Source of the DNA: Cystobacter ferrugineus
GTDB taxonomy: Bacteria; Myxococcota; Myxococcia; Myxococcales; Myxococcaceae
Direction: 5' to 3'
Assembly (NCBI RefSeq): GCF_001887355.1
Contig: NZ_MPIN01000001.1
Coordinates: 62,001-126,000 of the forward strand
DNA: 64,000 nt
Shown: piece by piece, positions 8,601-17,819 of the stretch
How positions within the stretch are numbered: position 1 is the first letter of the stretch
How the letters are laid out: every line of letters starts with the position of its first letter
Made by a program: the position numbers and the translations under genes
The notes under the pieces: model-generated
Seen by the model: only the letters and a program-made list of their open reading frames with translations
Told to the model about the DNA's origin: nothing
The model's database searches: none

Positions 8601-9304
8601 GCGGCGCGCGCGTCCCCGTCCTCTTCGAGGGCGGGGGAGTGCTCGCGGTGGACAAGCCCGCGGGGATGCTCGTCATCCCCGGGCGCTCCGAGGACAGCGC
8701 CCCGTCCCTGCGCGAGGTGCTGGAGGCGGAGCTCAAGCGCAAGGTGTTCGTGGTGCACCGGTTGGATCGGGACACGTCGGGCGTGGTGGTGTTCGCCCTG
8801 ACGCCCGCGGTCCACCGCACGCTGTCCATGGCCTTCGAGGCGGGAGGGGTGCACAAGCACTACCTGGCGTTGGTGGAAGGCCGGCTGGAGGCGCCCGTCG
8901 TGGTGGACGCGGCGCTCGCGCCCGCGCGCAAGGGCCGCATGCGGGTGGCCCGGCCGGGCGAGGAGGGCAAGCCCTCGACGACGCGGATTCAGCCCGTGGA
9001 GGTGTTCCCCTCGGCCACGCTCGTGGAGGCCGAGCCGCTCACGGGGCGCACGCACCAGATTCGCGTGCACCTCTTGTCCCTCGGGCACCCGCTGCTCGTG
9101 GATCACCAGTACGGGCGGGACACGCCGTGGACGGCGCGCGAGCTGGGCGGGCAGGGGGAGGACGTGGTGCTGGCCCGGACGCCCCTGCACGCGGCCCGGC
9201 TGGAGTGGCCCGCGTTGCCGGGCGTGGGGGCGCGCCGCCTGGAGTCCCCGCTCCCCGAGGACATGGCGCGCACCGTGGGGCTCGTCCGTCAGGGCTTGCG
9301 CTGA
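8597..9304 (+). CDS. RluA-family pseudouridine synthase
   Basis: 235 residues from a GTG start at 8597 that overlaps the TGA of the M16 gene (GTGA); longer frames would run through that gene. It carries the catalytic motif HRLDRDTSG (catalytic Asp57), the AVDKPAGMLV strand and the LTGRTHQIRVHL motif. It isomerises uridines in rRNA or tRNA; there is no S4 domain, which is closer to RluA/TruC than to RluC/D. The last 16 bp overlap the convergent M50 protease gene. Confidence 0.88.
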   Translation: MSGARVPVLFEGGGVLAVDKPAGMLVIPGRSEDSAPSLREVLEAELKRKVFVVHRLDRDTSGVVVFALTPAVHRTLSMAFEAGGVHKHYLALVEGRLEAPVVVDAALAPARKGRMRVARPGEEGKPSTTRIQPVEVFPSATLVEAEPLTGRTHQIRVHLLSLGHPLLVDHQYGRDTPWTARELGGQGEDVVLARTPLHAARLEWPALPGVGARRLESPLPEDMARTVGLVRQGLR

Positions 9305-10659
9305 CCGAGCCGCGCGGCGATCTCCGGAGCGGAGCGCACGTGGGCGAACGCGGGCTCCAGGCCCACGGCCTCGAGGTCGTCATACCCCGCGTCCAGCGCG
9401 CGCTTGAGCCACTCGGCGGCGCGCTCCAGTTGGGCGCTGCGCGCGTGGTTGAGGGCGGCCTGGTAGGCCTCCTCCGCGCGGCCGGTGCTCTCGAAGGTGG
9501 CCGCGAAGAGCGCCGCCGCCGCGTCGAAGTCGCCCCGGGCCACCGCGATGTCCGCGAGCAGCGCGTCGCGCCGGGCCAGGGACTTCCAGGAGAAGTCACG
9601 CGCGGTGCGCTCGGCCTCTTCCAGCCGCCGCGCCTTCACGAGCAGCCGCACCGCCAGCGCGACGACGGCCTCGGAGGGCTCACGCTCCAGCGCGGCGAGC
9701 GCGGGCGCGAGGGCGCGATCCGGCAGGCCCGCGGCCTCGTAGGCCATGGCCCAGCTGAAGGGCCGCGCGTCCTGGGGCGGCTGCACCTTCTCCAGGTGGG
9801 ACAGGGCGGCGCGGGGGTTGCCCTCGGCGAGCGCCACCCAGGCGAGCAGATCCCTCGCCGCGTTGGTCTCCGCGCCCGGTCGGGCCGACGAGAGCGCCAG
9901 GTGGGCCAGCCGTGCCGCCTCGGTCTCCTGGCCCGAGCGCAGCGCCTGCCAGCCGCGCGTGAGCGCTTCCGGCTCGGGCTCCGCGGTCTGCACGGGGGGC
10001 AGCGGCTTGACGTCGTGGGTCACCGACAGGGCCTGCCAGCAGTCGAACGCCATGCGGCCGAACATGAAGGCGGCGAAGAACGCGCGGATGAAGAGGAACA
10101 AGCTCGTCGCCGCGCCCGCCACGATCACGCCCACCCACAGGGTGAGCCGCTGCCGCGTGGGGCCCAGCACGCCGCGCAAAATCTGCCCGCCGTCCAGCGG
10201 CAGCACCGGCAGCAGGTTGATGATGCCCCAGCCGAAGTTCACGAACATCAGATCGGTGAAGATGGTGCGGGCGAGGGGGGTCTGCGGGGGGACGAAGTAG
10301 TTGACGGCGATCATCACCCCGCCGAACAGGAAGCCCGCGAACGGTCCGGCGGCGGTGACGGCCACGTCGCGCCAGCGGCTGAGCATCCGGTCCGGGTACG
10401 TCAGCCCGCCAAAGGCATAGAGCCGGATGCCCGCCACGTCACAGCCCAGGCTCATCGCCATGAGCGCGTGTCCCAGCTCATGGATCAGGATGGAGACGAA
10501 ACAGACGGCCACCCACGACACCACGAAGCGCCAGTCGTCGAGCCGGCCGCCGATCATGCCGAACATGGCGGTGATGAGCCAGAAGCTCGGCTCGACGACG
10601 ACCGGGATGCGGCCCAGGTTGAAGTGCCAGGAGAAGGGAGAAGAAGAGTCCGTGCTCAT
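9289..10659 (-). CDS. Site-2-protease-type M50 membrane metalloprotease with C-terminal helical repeats
   Basis: 456 residues. The N-terminal half is a polytopic membrane core with HELGH (His60, Glu61, His64) and the third ligand in LPVLPLDGG (Asp156), as in intramembrane-cleaving S2P enzymes. No PDZ or CBS domain is visible. The C-terminal half (from about 220) is Ala-rich helical-repeat sequence resembling TPRs, presumably for partner docking. S2Ps release membrane-tethered regulators such as anti-sigma factors; no candidate substrate is adjacent. A lipoprotein gene lies 12 bp upstream on the same strand. Confidence 0.85.
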   Translation of the reverse strand: MSTDSSSPFSWHFNLGRIPVVVEPSFWLITAMFGMIGGRLDDWRFVVSWVAVCFVSILIHELGHALMAMSLGCDVAGIRLYAFGGLTYPDRMLSRWRDVAVTAAGPFAGFLFGGVMIAVNYFVPPQTPLARTIFTDLMFVNFGWGIINLLPVLPLDGGQILRGVLGPTRQRLTLWVGVIVAGAATSLFLFIRAFFAAFMFGRMAFDCWQALSVTHDVKPLPPVQTAEPEPEALTRGWQALRSGQETEAARLAHLALSSARPGAETNAARDLLAWVALAEGNPRAALSHLEKVQPPQDARPFSWAMAYEAAGLPDRALAPALAALEREPSEAVVALAVRLLVKARRLEEAERTARDFSWKSLARRDALLADIAVARGDFDAAAALFAATFESTGRAEEAYQAALNHARSAQLERAAEWLKRALDAGYDDLEAVGLEPAFAHVRSAPEIAARLGQRKP

Positions 10660-10671
10660 GTGTCTCGTGAA

Positions 10672-11388
10672 TCAGCTCTCGGAAGGAGCCACCGGGAAGG
10701 CGTTGGAAAACGCTTGCTCCCCCTGGGGATCCTCGATCTTGGCGACGAAGTCGTCGCCGGACTGGTCGATGGTGACCGCTTGCTGGAGCTTGCCCGCCGT
10801 GAAGGGACCCAGCGGCACGCTGAAGGCGGTCTTTCCCCCGCTGTAGATCGACAACGTGGCGGTGCCCTGGAAGGGCAGTTCGCCCTCCACCTGTCCGTGG
10901 ACGGTGACGGTGATGGTGACGGTGAAGGGCTGGCCCTGGACCTGGGGGTCGATGCGCGTGAAGTCGTACGTCGCCCACGCCGGCTCCGGCTCGGGTTCCG
11001 GCTCGGGTTCCGGTTCCTGCTCCACCGGCGTCACCACGTAGGGCGTGGCGAAGGTGGCCTCGCGCCCATCGCCCATGTTCACCCCGACGATGTAGTTGCC
11101 CACCTCCAGCGGCTCCACGGTGCCCTCGAACAGGCCATGGCCCAGGTAGGTGAGGGGGACGGTGCGGGGGCCAATCACCATCTGGGGTTGTCCCACCATC
11201 CGGGCCGTGGGCTCGCCGTAGTCCACGAAGAAGGCGGGATCCGTGTCGAGCCGCACCCGGACACTCCTCGACTCGTTGGTCTTCTGGGTGAGGGGCGCCA
11301 CGTCGAGGATCTGGAAGGGCTTCAGGGTGGAAGAGGGCTCGCACGCGCTCAGCACCGTGGCGAGCACGAGAATCAATCGCTTGCTCAT
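10672..11388 (-). CDS. Hypothetical lipoprotein with Glu-Pro linker
   Basis: 238 residues. The signal peptide ends in a lipobox (TVLSAC), giving a short mature protein tethered to a membrane. Two beta-rich, Ig-like halves flank a (Glu-Pro)n spacer of about 12 residues near 125-137, like the rigid periplasm-spanning linker of TonB-type proteins. No known domain is recognised. Its ATG overlaps the stop of the upstream outer-membrane-type gene (ATGA), so the two proteins are probably made together and may form one envelope complex. Confidence 0.7.
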   Translation of the reverse strand: MSKRLILVLATVLSACEPSSTLKPFQILDVAPLTQKTNESRSVRVRLDTDPAFFVDYGEPTARMVGQPQMVIGPRTVPLTYLGHGLFEGTVEPLEVGNYIVGVNMGDGREATFATPYVVTPVEQEPEPEPEPEPEPAWATYDFTRIDPQVQGQPFTVTITVTVHGQVEGELPFQGTATLSIYSGGKTAFSVPLGPFTAGKLQQAVTIDQSGDDFVAKIEDPQGEQAFSNAFPVAPSES

Positions 11389-12800
11389 AACCGGTACCTC
11401 AGACCCACGCAGGCGGAAAGACCGCCGAGCTGGGCATCGACGAGTGAGGCGCTCGCGGCGGCACGGCCCGCACGCACCTCGAGGAGGGTGCTCACCGCGC
11501 CCAGACGCCAGACGGCCTGTGCCGCGAGAAAGCCCATGAAGGTGCGCCCTTGCTGGACGAGCGGGGTGTCGAAGAAGGAGCCCGTCGCGCGGTGATTGTA
11601 GTACGTCGGCCCGGCGCCCACGCGGCCATGCAGGGAAAAGCGTCCATGCTCGAACGCCAGCCCCCTCACCGAGAACAACAGGGGGTAGGCCATCACCCGG
11701 GAATCCAGCGTCCCCAGGCCCTCCACGAAGGGGTGGGAGGTGGAGCGACGTATGCCCGCCTCGGCCTCCAGGGCGAAGCGGCCCCCGAGCAGGGGAAGCT
11801 GGTAGCCCACGCCCAGTGAGGCCAGCGGCCCCCGGTTGTCCCCCCCGGCGAGAAAGCCCCCGCCCAGCACCTGTACGGAAAAGGGGTGGGAGGGGGGAGG
11901 GGGGCGGGGAGGTGCCACCACGGGGCCGAGGACGAGCGCGGGCGTCACCTCGGCCAGGGGCACCCTCGGGGCGGGAGGCGGAGGGGCGGGAGTGAGGCGC
12001 ACCACGGCCGCCACGACATGGGCCGTGAGCCGCGCCGAGCCGGTGCCATCCGCCCGCTGGGCCTCCACCACGACCGCGTTCGCGCCGGGCTCCGGCTTCA
12101 CGCGGAAGACACTGGGCAGCTCCTCCCGGGTGCTCGCGCCCTGGACCCGCAGGCGCAGCTCCGAGCCCGGCACGGGCTGATCGCCCATGAGGAGGAGCCA
12201 GCCATCCCCGCCCGCCGGCAGGGACTCGGGGCTCATCACCGCGAGCAGGGGCTGCTCGGGGGGGACGTCGAGGGGAATGGTGCGCAGCGAGGGCCGCTGG
12301 CGCGTGGAGGTGACGCGCACGCTGGCCTTGCTCACCCCCGGCGGCACCTGCACCGTCACCTTGGCCTTGCCCCGGCGGTCCGCGCGGGTGGGGCCGAAGC
12401 TGCGGCCGGCCACCTCCACCACCACCTGGGCACCCGCGGCCGTGTCCACGGTGAGCTCGTTGCGGCCCAGCAGGGGAATGGGGACGCGGGTGATCTCCGG
12501 CGGGCCGCCGGGTGAGTCCGTCCAGAAGGCGAGCACCGCCAGGAGCGGGTAGCGGATGTCCGGAGGCGTCCAGATGAACAGGGACTCTCCGGGCTTGGGG
12601 GAGCGCTGGGGTATGAGCCGGCCCGTGGAGGCCGCGGCCCGGAGCGGCGGGGCGTCCGGCGGGGTCTTCACCCGCACCACCACCACCAGATCCCGGCCGA
12701 GCACGACCTGGGACGGTAGCAGCGTCACCGGCAAGGGCTCCGCCCCCGCCAGGCCCGGCAGGGCGAGCAGCAGCAGGGTCAAGAGCACGCGCATAGGCAA
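11385..12800 (-). CDS. Exported protein with putative C-terminal outer-membrane beta-barrel
   Basis: 471 residues with a clear signal peptide (RVLLTLLLLALPGLAGA). Residues 20-270 are beta-rich, Ig-like repeats. A Pro-rich hinge (PPPPAPRVPL, PPRPPPPSHP) follows. The last about 170 residues alternate Gly/aromatic positions (QVLGGGFLAGGDNRGPLASL) and end in an aromatic-rich strand with a terminal RYRL, as expected for a small barrel. The function is unknown. It is co-expressed with the following lipoprotein; the barrel assignment rests on pattern only. Confidence 0.65.
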   Translation of the reverse strand: MPMRVLLTLLLLALPGLAGAEPLPVTLLPSQVVLGRDLVVVVRVKTPPDAPPLRAAASTGRLIPQRSPKPGESLFIWTPPDIRYPLLAVLAFWTDSPGGPPEITRVPIPLLGRNELTVDTAAGAQVVVEVAGRSFGPTRADRRGKAKVTVQVPPGVSKASVRVTSTRQRPSLRTIPLDVPPEQPLLAVMSPESLPAGGDGWLLLMGDQPVPGSELRLRVQGASTREELPSVFRVKPEPGANAVVVEAQRADGTGSARLTAHVVAAVVRLTPAPPPPAPRVPLAEVTPALVLGPVVAPPRPPPPSHPFSVQVLGGGFLAGGDNRGPLASLGVGYQLPLLGGRFALEAEAGIRRSTSHPFVEGLGTLDSRVMAYPLLFSVRGLAFEHGRFSLHGRVGAGPTYYNHRATGSFFDTPLVQQGRTFMGFLAAQAVWRLGAVSTLLEVRAGRAAASASLVDAQLGGLSACVGLRYRL

Positions 12801-12834
12801 GGGGCCTTACCGTCCAGCCTCCCCGGCGTCCGTG

Positions 12835-13413
12835 TCAACCCTCGGCGGTGTCACCCGGGGCGGCGGCGGGCTCTTCCGTGGGAGCCGTCATGGGCTTGTC
12901 CGCAGGGCCCGTCATTTTCGCGTGGGGCGGGCTGAACGTGGGCTTCTCCGCGCTGCCCCCCCCCGTGGCGTGCACGAGCGTCTTGGTCTCGGACTTGAAG
13001 GTGATGTCCACCTTGTTGCCCCGCACGGCCGTCACCAGGCCGAGGCCGAAGGTGGGGTGCTGGATGACCTGATCCACCTTGTAGGTGTCCTTGGGGCTGT
13101 AGCGCGGGGCATTGGCGATGTCCTTGCCCGCGAGCTGCTCCTCGAAGGAGATGATGATCTTCTCCTCGTCCGACGCGCGGCTGGCGCGCGGGGCGCGGGG
13201 GGTGCTGGAGCCGCCGCTGCTCGAGCGTGACGAGGTGCTCGGCCGGTCCGTGGTGCCGGGCGCGGACCGGAAGGCGTGGTCGCCGTTGCAGGTGTTGCAG
13301 CGCACGCGAGCGATCTTCGTACCCACCATCGCCAGGATGGTGTGCGCGAGCGTGAGCCTGCACCGGGTGCAGAACGCGTCGACCTCGCCGCCGACCTTGA
13401 GTTGGGTCGCCAT
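12835..13413 (-). CDS. Zinc-ribbon-like protein with HPxFGxG (tudor-like) module
   Basis: 192 residues. The N-terminus has two cysteine pairs, CTRC (residues 15-18) and CNTC (about 39-42), suggesting a zinc ribbon. A Ser/Arg/Pro-rich low-complexity linker follows (about 50-80). Residues about 110-145 hold QHPTFGLGLVTAV plus a VDITF strand, a module seen in UvrD/PcrA C-termini and CarD-like proteins that contacts RNA polymerase or nucleic acid. A Pro/Ala-rich tail ends the protein. I infer a nucleic-acid- or polymerase-associated factor. It is a single gene divergent from the mla operon. Confidence 0.6.
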   Translation of the reverse strand: MATQLKVGGEVDAFCTRCRLTLAHTILAMVGTKIARVRCNTCNGDHAFRSAPGTTDRPSTSSRSSSGGSSTPRAPRASRASDEEKIIISFEEQLAGKDIANAPRYSPKDTYKVDQVIQHPTFGLGLVTAVRGNKVDITFKSETKTLVHATGGGSAEKPTFSPPHAKMTGPADKPMTAPTEEPAAAPGDTAEG

Positions 13414-13626
13414 GGGTGTGTGCTTCTCGCTTCTCTATGTAGAGGGGGGGGATGAAAAGGGGGGCGCAACATAACGGCAACACCGCTCGGGAGAAACCCC
13501 CTTTGTCGGTCGAGGGGGGGTGGAGCCTGGATGCCTGGGGTCCGGGAAGCCGGAGCGCGCACGGGGAGGGGGGGAGCAGGAGCCTTTGCTTGTGCCTGGA
13601 ACCGGGGCACGTAGAGTAGACCCCCG

Positions 13627-14451
13627 GTGGCGTCCGAGAACACAGAGCAGAAGGTGGAGGAGTCCCCACGCACCTCGTGGCTCGTCCGGGCCATCGAGAG
13701 CCTGGGACGGGTGTTCGTCGAGGGAGTGGAGGAGCTCGGCCGGCTGGCGACGCTCGGGGCGGACGTGGCGCGCTGGAGCGTGCGCCCGCCGTTTCGCGCC
13801 GCCAACCTCTTCTTCCAACTGGACTTCGTGGGCGTGGGCAGCGTCTTCATCGTGCTGCTCACCGGCCTGTTCACCGGCATGGTGTTCGCCAACCAGTCCG
13901 CGCGCGCCTTCGCCATGTTCGACGCCCAGAGCCTCGTGGGCCCCACGGTGGGCCTGGTGCTCACACGCGAGCTGGCCCCCGTCTTCTCCGCGCTGATGAT
14001 GACCATGCGCGCCGGCTCCGCCATGTGCACGGAGCTGGGCACCATGCGCGTCACCGAGCAGGTGGATGCCCTGGAGACCATGGCCGTCAACCCCGTGCAG
14101 TACCTGCTGGTGCCCCGGGTGCTGGCCGGCCTGCTCATGGTGCCCGCGCTCACGCTGCTCTTCGACACCTCGGGCATCTTCGGCGCCTACATCGTCGCCG
14201 TGTCGGTGCAGAACGTGTCCCCCGGCACCTTCATCGCCCGCACGCAGCAGTGGTTGGATCCCATCGACGTCTACGAGGGTCTCATCAAGGGCGCCGTCTT
14301 CGGCCTGTCCGTGGCGCTCATCTGCTGCTTCAAGGGCTACAACGCCACCGGGGGCGCCAAGGGCGTGGGTCAGGCCACCACCGCCGCCATGGTCAACAGC
14401 GCCCTCTCCATCTTCATCCTCGACTTCATCGTCGGGATTCTCTTGCACTGA
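13627..14451 (+). CDS. mlaE: MlaE-family ABC permease (phospholipid transport)
   Basis: 274 residues, GTG start. The MlaE domain is recognisable from its conserved segments (TGLFTGMVFANQSA, TRELAPVFSALMMTMRAGSA, GTMRVTEQVDALE) and five to six membrane helices. It forms the inner-membrane channel of the Mla system that returns phospholipids from the outer membrane. It overlaps mlaF by one base and is followed by mlaD. No Shine-Dalgarno is visible; a possible -10 (TAGAGT, 13612-13617) ends 9 bp before the GTG, so the transcript may be leaderless. Confidence 0.9.
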   Translation: MASENTEQKVEESPRTSWLVRAIESLGRVFVEGVEELGRLATLGADVARWSVRPPFRAANLFFQLDFVGVGSVFIVLLTGLFTGMVFANQSARAFAMFDAQSLVGPTVGLVLTRELAPVFSALMMTMRAGSAMCTELGTMRVTEQVDALETMAVNPVQYLLVPRVLAGLLMVPALTLLFDTSGIFGAYIVAVSVQNVSPGTFIARTQQWLDPIDVYEGLIKGAVFGLSVALICCFKGYNATGGAKGVGQATTAAMVNSALSIFILDFIVGILLH

Positions 14452-15218
14452 TGGGCGATCCGACCCCCGCGCGGCCGATGATCGACATCCGCGGCCTGCA
14501 CAAGTCCTTCGGCCCGAACAAGGTGCTCACGGGCATCGACCTGGCCGTGCCCGCGGGCAGCACCTGCGTCATCCTCGGCGGCTCGGGCTCGGGCAAGACG
14601 GTGCTCATGAAGCACATGATCGGCCTGCTCAAGCCCGACGCGGGCGAGGTCCTCATCGACGGCGAGGACATCGTCCCCCTGGGCGCCGAGGGCCTCGAGC
14701 GGGTGCGCCACAAGTTCGGCATGGTGTTCCAGGCCGCGGCGCTCTTCGACTCGATGACCGTCTACGAGAACGTGGCCTTCCCCCTGCGCGAGCACCGCCG
14801 CCTGTCCGCGGACGAGGAGTCCACGCTCGTGCGCTCCAAGCTCGAGCTCATGGGTCTGCCGCGCTCGGTGGAGCCCAAGTACCCCGCCGACCTGTCCGGC
14901 GGCATGCGCAAGCGCGTGGGCCTGGCACGCGCCATCGTGATGAATCCGAAGATCGTCCTCTACGACGAGCCCACCACGGGGTTGGATCCCATCACCACTG
15001 ACTACGTGGACGAGATGATCCTCGCGGCCCAGCGCGAGCTGGGCATCACCAGCGTCGTCATCAGTCACGACGTCGCCTCGGCCTTCAACATCGCCAACCA
15101 GATCGCCTTCCTCAGCAAGGGCGTCATCCTGGAGCAGGGCACCCCGGAAGAGCTGCTCGCCTCAGAGCAGCCCGCGGTGAAGATCTTCCTCCAGACCTGG
15201 TTTGGTAAGAACGACTAG
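14451..15218 (+). CDS. mlaF: MlaF-type ABC transporter ATPase
   Basis: 255 residues. Walker A GGSGSGKT, signature LSGGM, Walker B IVLYDEPTTGLDP and the H-loop (SHD) are all present. It powers phospholipid transfer with MlaE and MlaD. The ATG overlaps the stop of mlaE (TGATG), and mlaD follows 12 bp downstream, so the three genes form one coupled operon. Confidence 0.93.
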   Translation: MGDPTPARPMIDIRGLHKSFGPNKVLTGIDLAVPAGSTCVILGGSGSGKTVLMKHMIGLLKPDAGEVLIDGEDIVPLGAEGLERVRHKFGMVFQAAALFDSMTVYENVAFPLREHRRLSADEESTLVRSKLELMGLPRSVEPKYPADLSGGMRKRVGLARAIVMNPKIVLYDEPTTGLDPITTDYVDEMILAAQRELGITSVVISHDVASAFNIANQIAFLSKGVILEQGTPEELLASEQPAVKIFLQTWFGKND

Positions 15219-15230
15219 GAGTCACACCCG

Positions 15231-16754
15231 GTGAAGCGCTTCATCACACCCTTCCGCGTCGGCCTGCTGGTGCTCATCGCCGGAGGATGCCTCATTGGCT
15301 TCATCCTCTTCACCCGCAAGGGAGGCATGGGCAAGGACGAGGCCATGGAGGCCCACGCCTACTTCCGCGACGCCTCGGGCCTGGGCACCAAGAGCCGCAT
15401 CCAGATCGCCGGCATCCCCGTGGGCGAGGTGACGGGCGTCACCCTGGAGGGCACGCGCGCCAAGGTGACCGTGCGCGTGCGCCGCGACGTGGTGCTCCAC
15501 CAGGACGCCGCCCTCATCAAACGCTCCGAGTCGCTGCTCGGCGACTACCTCCTGGATCTCAACCCCGGCACCGAGATGACCCCGCCGCTCCAGGACGGCG
15601 AGGAGATCCGCAAGGTGGTGGACGTGCAGGGCATGGAGGCCGCCTTCGCCTCGCTCAGTCAGATCACCGAGGACATCCAGCAGGTGACGGGCGCCTTGCG
15701 CGACGTGCTCGGCGGAGAGAAGGGCGCGGGCTCGCTCGGACGCATCGTCGACAACATGGTGCGCCTGTCGGACTCGGTGGACATGACGGTGCGCACCAGC
15801 TCCGAGCGCCTGGACTCGATTCTTCGCAACTTCGAGGGCGTGAGCAAGGACGTGCGCGGCATGACGCACTCCAACGAGGAGAGCGTCGGCAACATCGTGA
15901 AGAACATCGAGGTCATCACCCAGGACACCCGCGAGGTGCTCGTCACGGTGCGCCAGATCATCGGCAGCGGGGAAGGGGACCTCAAGCAGAGCGTGTCGAG
16001 CCTCAAGAAGACGATGGAGCGCCTGGATCGCTCGCTCGCCAACATCGAGGAGGTCACCACCAAGGTGAAGAACGGCGAGGGCGCCGTGGGCACGCTGCTG
16101 AGCGACGAGCGCCTGGGCCAGAAGCTCGCCGAGACCGTGGAGGACGTGTCCAGCCTCGCCTCCACCATCACCGGCCTGCAGACCGAGGTGGGCCTGCAGG
16201 CCACGTGGCTCACCGGGCAGGAGACGTCCAAGAACAGCCTGTCCATCCGCCTGGCCCCCCGGCCGGACAAGTACTACCTGCTGGAGGTGGTGGACGATCC
16301 GCGCGGCATCACGGAGACGGTCTACACCCAGACCAACCCTCCCTCCTCGGGCGAGCCCGTGCTGCAGCAGCAGAAGATCACCCGCCAGGGCTTCACCTTC
16401 AGCGCGCAGTTCGCCAAGCGCTACTACTTCACCACGCTGCGCTTCGGCATCATCGAGTCCACGGGAGGCGTGGGCGCCGACTTCCACTTCTTCAAGGACC
16501 ACCTGATGCTCAGGCTGGACGCCTTCAACTTCTCGGTGGCCGAGCTGCGCTACCCGCGCATCCGCACTTCGCTCCGGGCCCAGGCCTTCGATCGCATCTT
16601 CGTCACCGTGGGCATGGACGACCTGCTCAACGCGCCCCAGCGCGACATCAACACCCGGCGCATGCTCGCCGGCCGGGACTTCTTCTTCGGCGGTGGCCTC
16701 TACTTCACCGACGACGACCTCAAGGCGCTGCTGCCCGTCCTTCCCACCCCTTGA
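15231..16754 (+). CDS. mlaD: MCE-domain protein MlaD with long helical extension
   Basis: 507 residues from a GTG start. One N-terminal membrane helix (about 8-28) is followed by an MCE domain (about 40-130; HAYFRDASGLGTKSRIQIAG, SLLGDYLLDL). A long helical region (about 130-330) of Ser/Thr/Val heptads suits a coiled-coil tube across the periplasm. A C-terminal part with amphipathic strands (RFGIIESTGGVGADFHFF) follows. This is far longer than E. coli MlaD (about 180 residues) and resembles the extended MCE proteins of other delta-proteobacterial lineages. It carries lipids between the membranes. Confidence 0.88.
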   Translation: MKRFITPFRVGLLVLIAGGCLIGFILFTRKGGMGKDEAMEAHAYFRDASGLGTKSRIQIAGIPVGEVTGVTLEGTRAKVTVRVRRDVVLHQDAALIKRSESLLGDYLLDLNPGTEMTPPLQDGEEIRKVVDVQGMEAAFASLSQITEDIQQVTGALRDVLGGEKGAGSLGRIVDNMVRLSDSVDMTVRTSSERLDSILRNFEGVSKDVRGMTHSNEESVGNIVKNIEVITQDTREVLVTVRQIIGSGEGDLKQSVSSLKKTMERLDRSLANIEEVTTKVKNGEGAVGTLLSDERLGQKLAETVEDVSSLASTITGLQTEVGLQATWLTGQETSKNSLSIRLAPRPDKYYLLEVVDDPRGITETVYTQTNPPSSGEPVLQQQKITRQGFTFSAQFAKRYYFTTLRFGIIESTGGVGADFHFFKDHLMLRLDAFNFSVAELRYPRIRTSLRAQAFDRIFVTVGMDDLLNAPQRDINTRRMLAGRDFFFGGGLYFTDDDLKALLPVLPTP

Positions 16755-16846
16755 CCTGACCGGCTCAAAAGTCGTACCTCGCCTCGGCACGGGCCCCTGG
16801 GAGCCCCCGTGCCGCCGTGTGCCGGCCGCTCCCTCCTGGATTGCCC

Positions 16847-17773
16847 ATGTCTCTTCTCGTCGTTGGCTCGGTCGCGCTGGATTCGGTGGAAACCCCCTTC
16901 GGGCTCAAGGAGGACGTCCTCGGCGGCTCGGCCAGCTACTTCTCCACCGCCGCCTCGTTCTTCACCCCCGTGCAGATGGTGGCCGTGGTGGGCGAGGACT
17001 TCCCCAAGGCCCACCTCGACTTCCTGCGCGCGCGGGGCGTGGACATCGACGGCGTGTCCCACGAGAAGGGCCGCACCTTCCGCTGGAAGGGCCGCTATAG
17101 CTGGCAGCTCAACGAGGCCGAGACGCTCGACACCCAGCTCAACGTCTTCCAGAGCTTCTCGCCCCAGCTCTCCGAGCGCCACCGCGACGCCCAGTACGTC
17201 ATGCTCGGCAACATCCACCCCGAGCTCCAGGCGCGCGTGGTGGACCAGGTCAGGGCGCCCCGGCTCGTGGCCGCCGACACCATGAACTTCTGGATCAACG
17301 GCAGCCGGCCCGCGCTCCTCAAGACGCTCGAGCGCGTCAACCTGCTCTTCGTCAACGACGCCGAGGCGCGCCAGCTCTCCGGCGAGCACAACATCATCCG
17401 CGCCGCCCGCGCCATCCTCGCCATGGGCCCCCAGCGCGTGGTCATCAAGCGCGGCGAGTACGGCGCCATGCTCGTGGAGAAGGAGCACCTCTTCGTCTGC
17501 CCCGCCATGCCCCTGGCCGACGTGTTCGATCCCACCGGCGCCGGAGACACCTTCGCCGGCGGCTTCATGGGCACGCTCGCCACCGCCGGCGGCTCCCTGG
17601 ACATCCCCGTGCTGCGCCGCGCCATGGTCATGGGCAGCGTCATGGCCTCCTTCACCGTGGAGCAGTTCAGCCTCGAGCGCCTGCGCGAAATCTCCCGCTC
17701 GGACCTCCACCAGCGCTTCTCCGAGTTCAAGCGCCTCACCCACTTCGACGACCTGCCCGTCCTCGACGCCTGA
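16847..17773 (+). CDS. PfkB-family sugar/nucleoside kinase
   Basis: 308 residues from the ATG at 16847. The ribokinase fold is shown by the N-terminal LGGSASYFSTAASFF segment and the C-terminal signature DPTGAGDTFAGGF, whose Asp is the catalytic base. It transfers phosphate from ATP to a hydroxyl of a sugar, nucleoside or similar compound; the substrate is not evident. A short non-coding gap separates it from mlaD, so co-transcription is possible. Confidence 0.85.
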   Translation: MSLLVVGSVALDSVETPFGLKEDVLGGSASYFSTAASFFTPVQMVAVVGEDFPKAHLDFLRARGVDIDGVSHEKGRTFRWKGRYSWQLNEAETLDTQLNVFQSFSPQLSERHRDAQYVMLGNIHPELQARVVDQVRAPRLVAADTMNFWINGSRPALLKTLERVNLLFVNDAEARQLSGEHNIIRAARAILAMGPQRVVIKRGEYGAMLVEKEHLFVCPAMPLADVFDPTGAGDTFAGGFMGTLATAGGSLDIPVLRRAMVMGSVMASFTVEQFSLERLREISRSDLHQRFSEFKRLTHFDDLPVLDA

Positions 17774-17819
17774 CCCGCCCCCCTCCAAGCCGCCCGCCAG
17801 CCCTGTCCGGAATCGCCTC

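Noticed and set aside
10980-11025. Short tandem repeats as a possible CRISPR or VNTR
   Set aside because: They encode the Glu-Pro linker of a lipoprotein; no spacer structure.
9127-11595. An 822-codon plus-strand frame
   Set aside because: Antisense of the M50 protease and lipoprotein genes; no motif.
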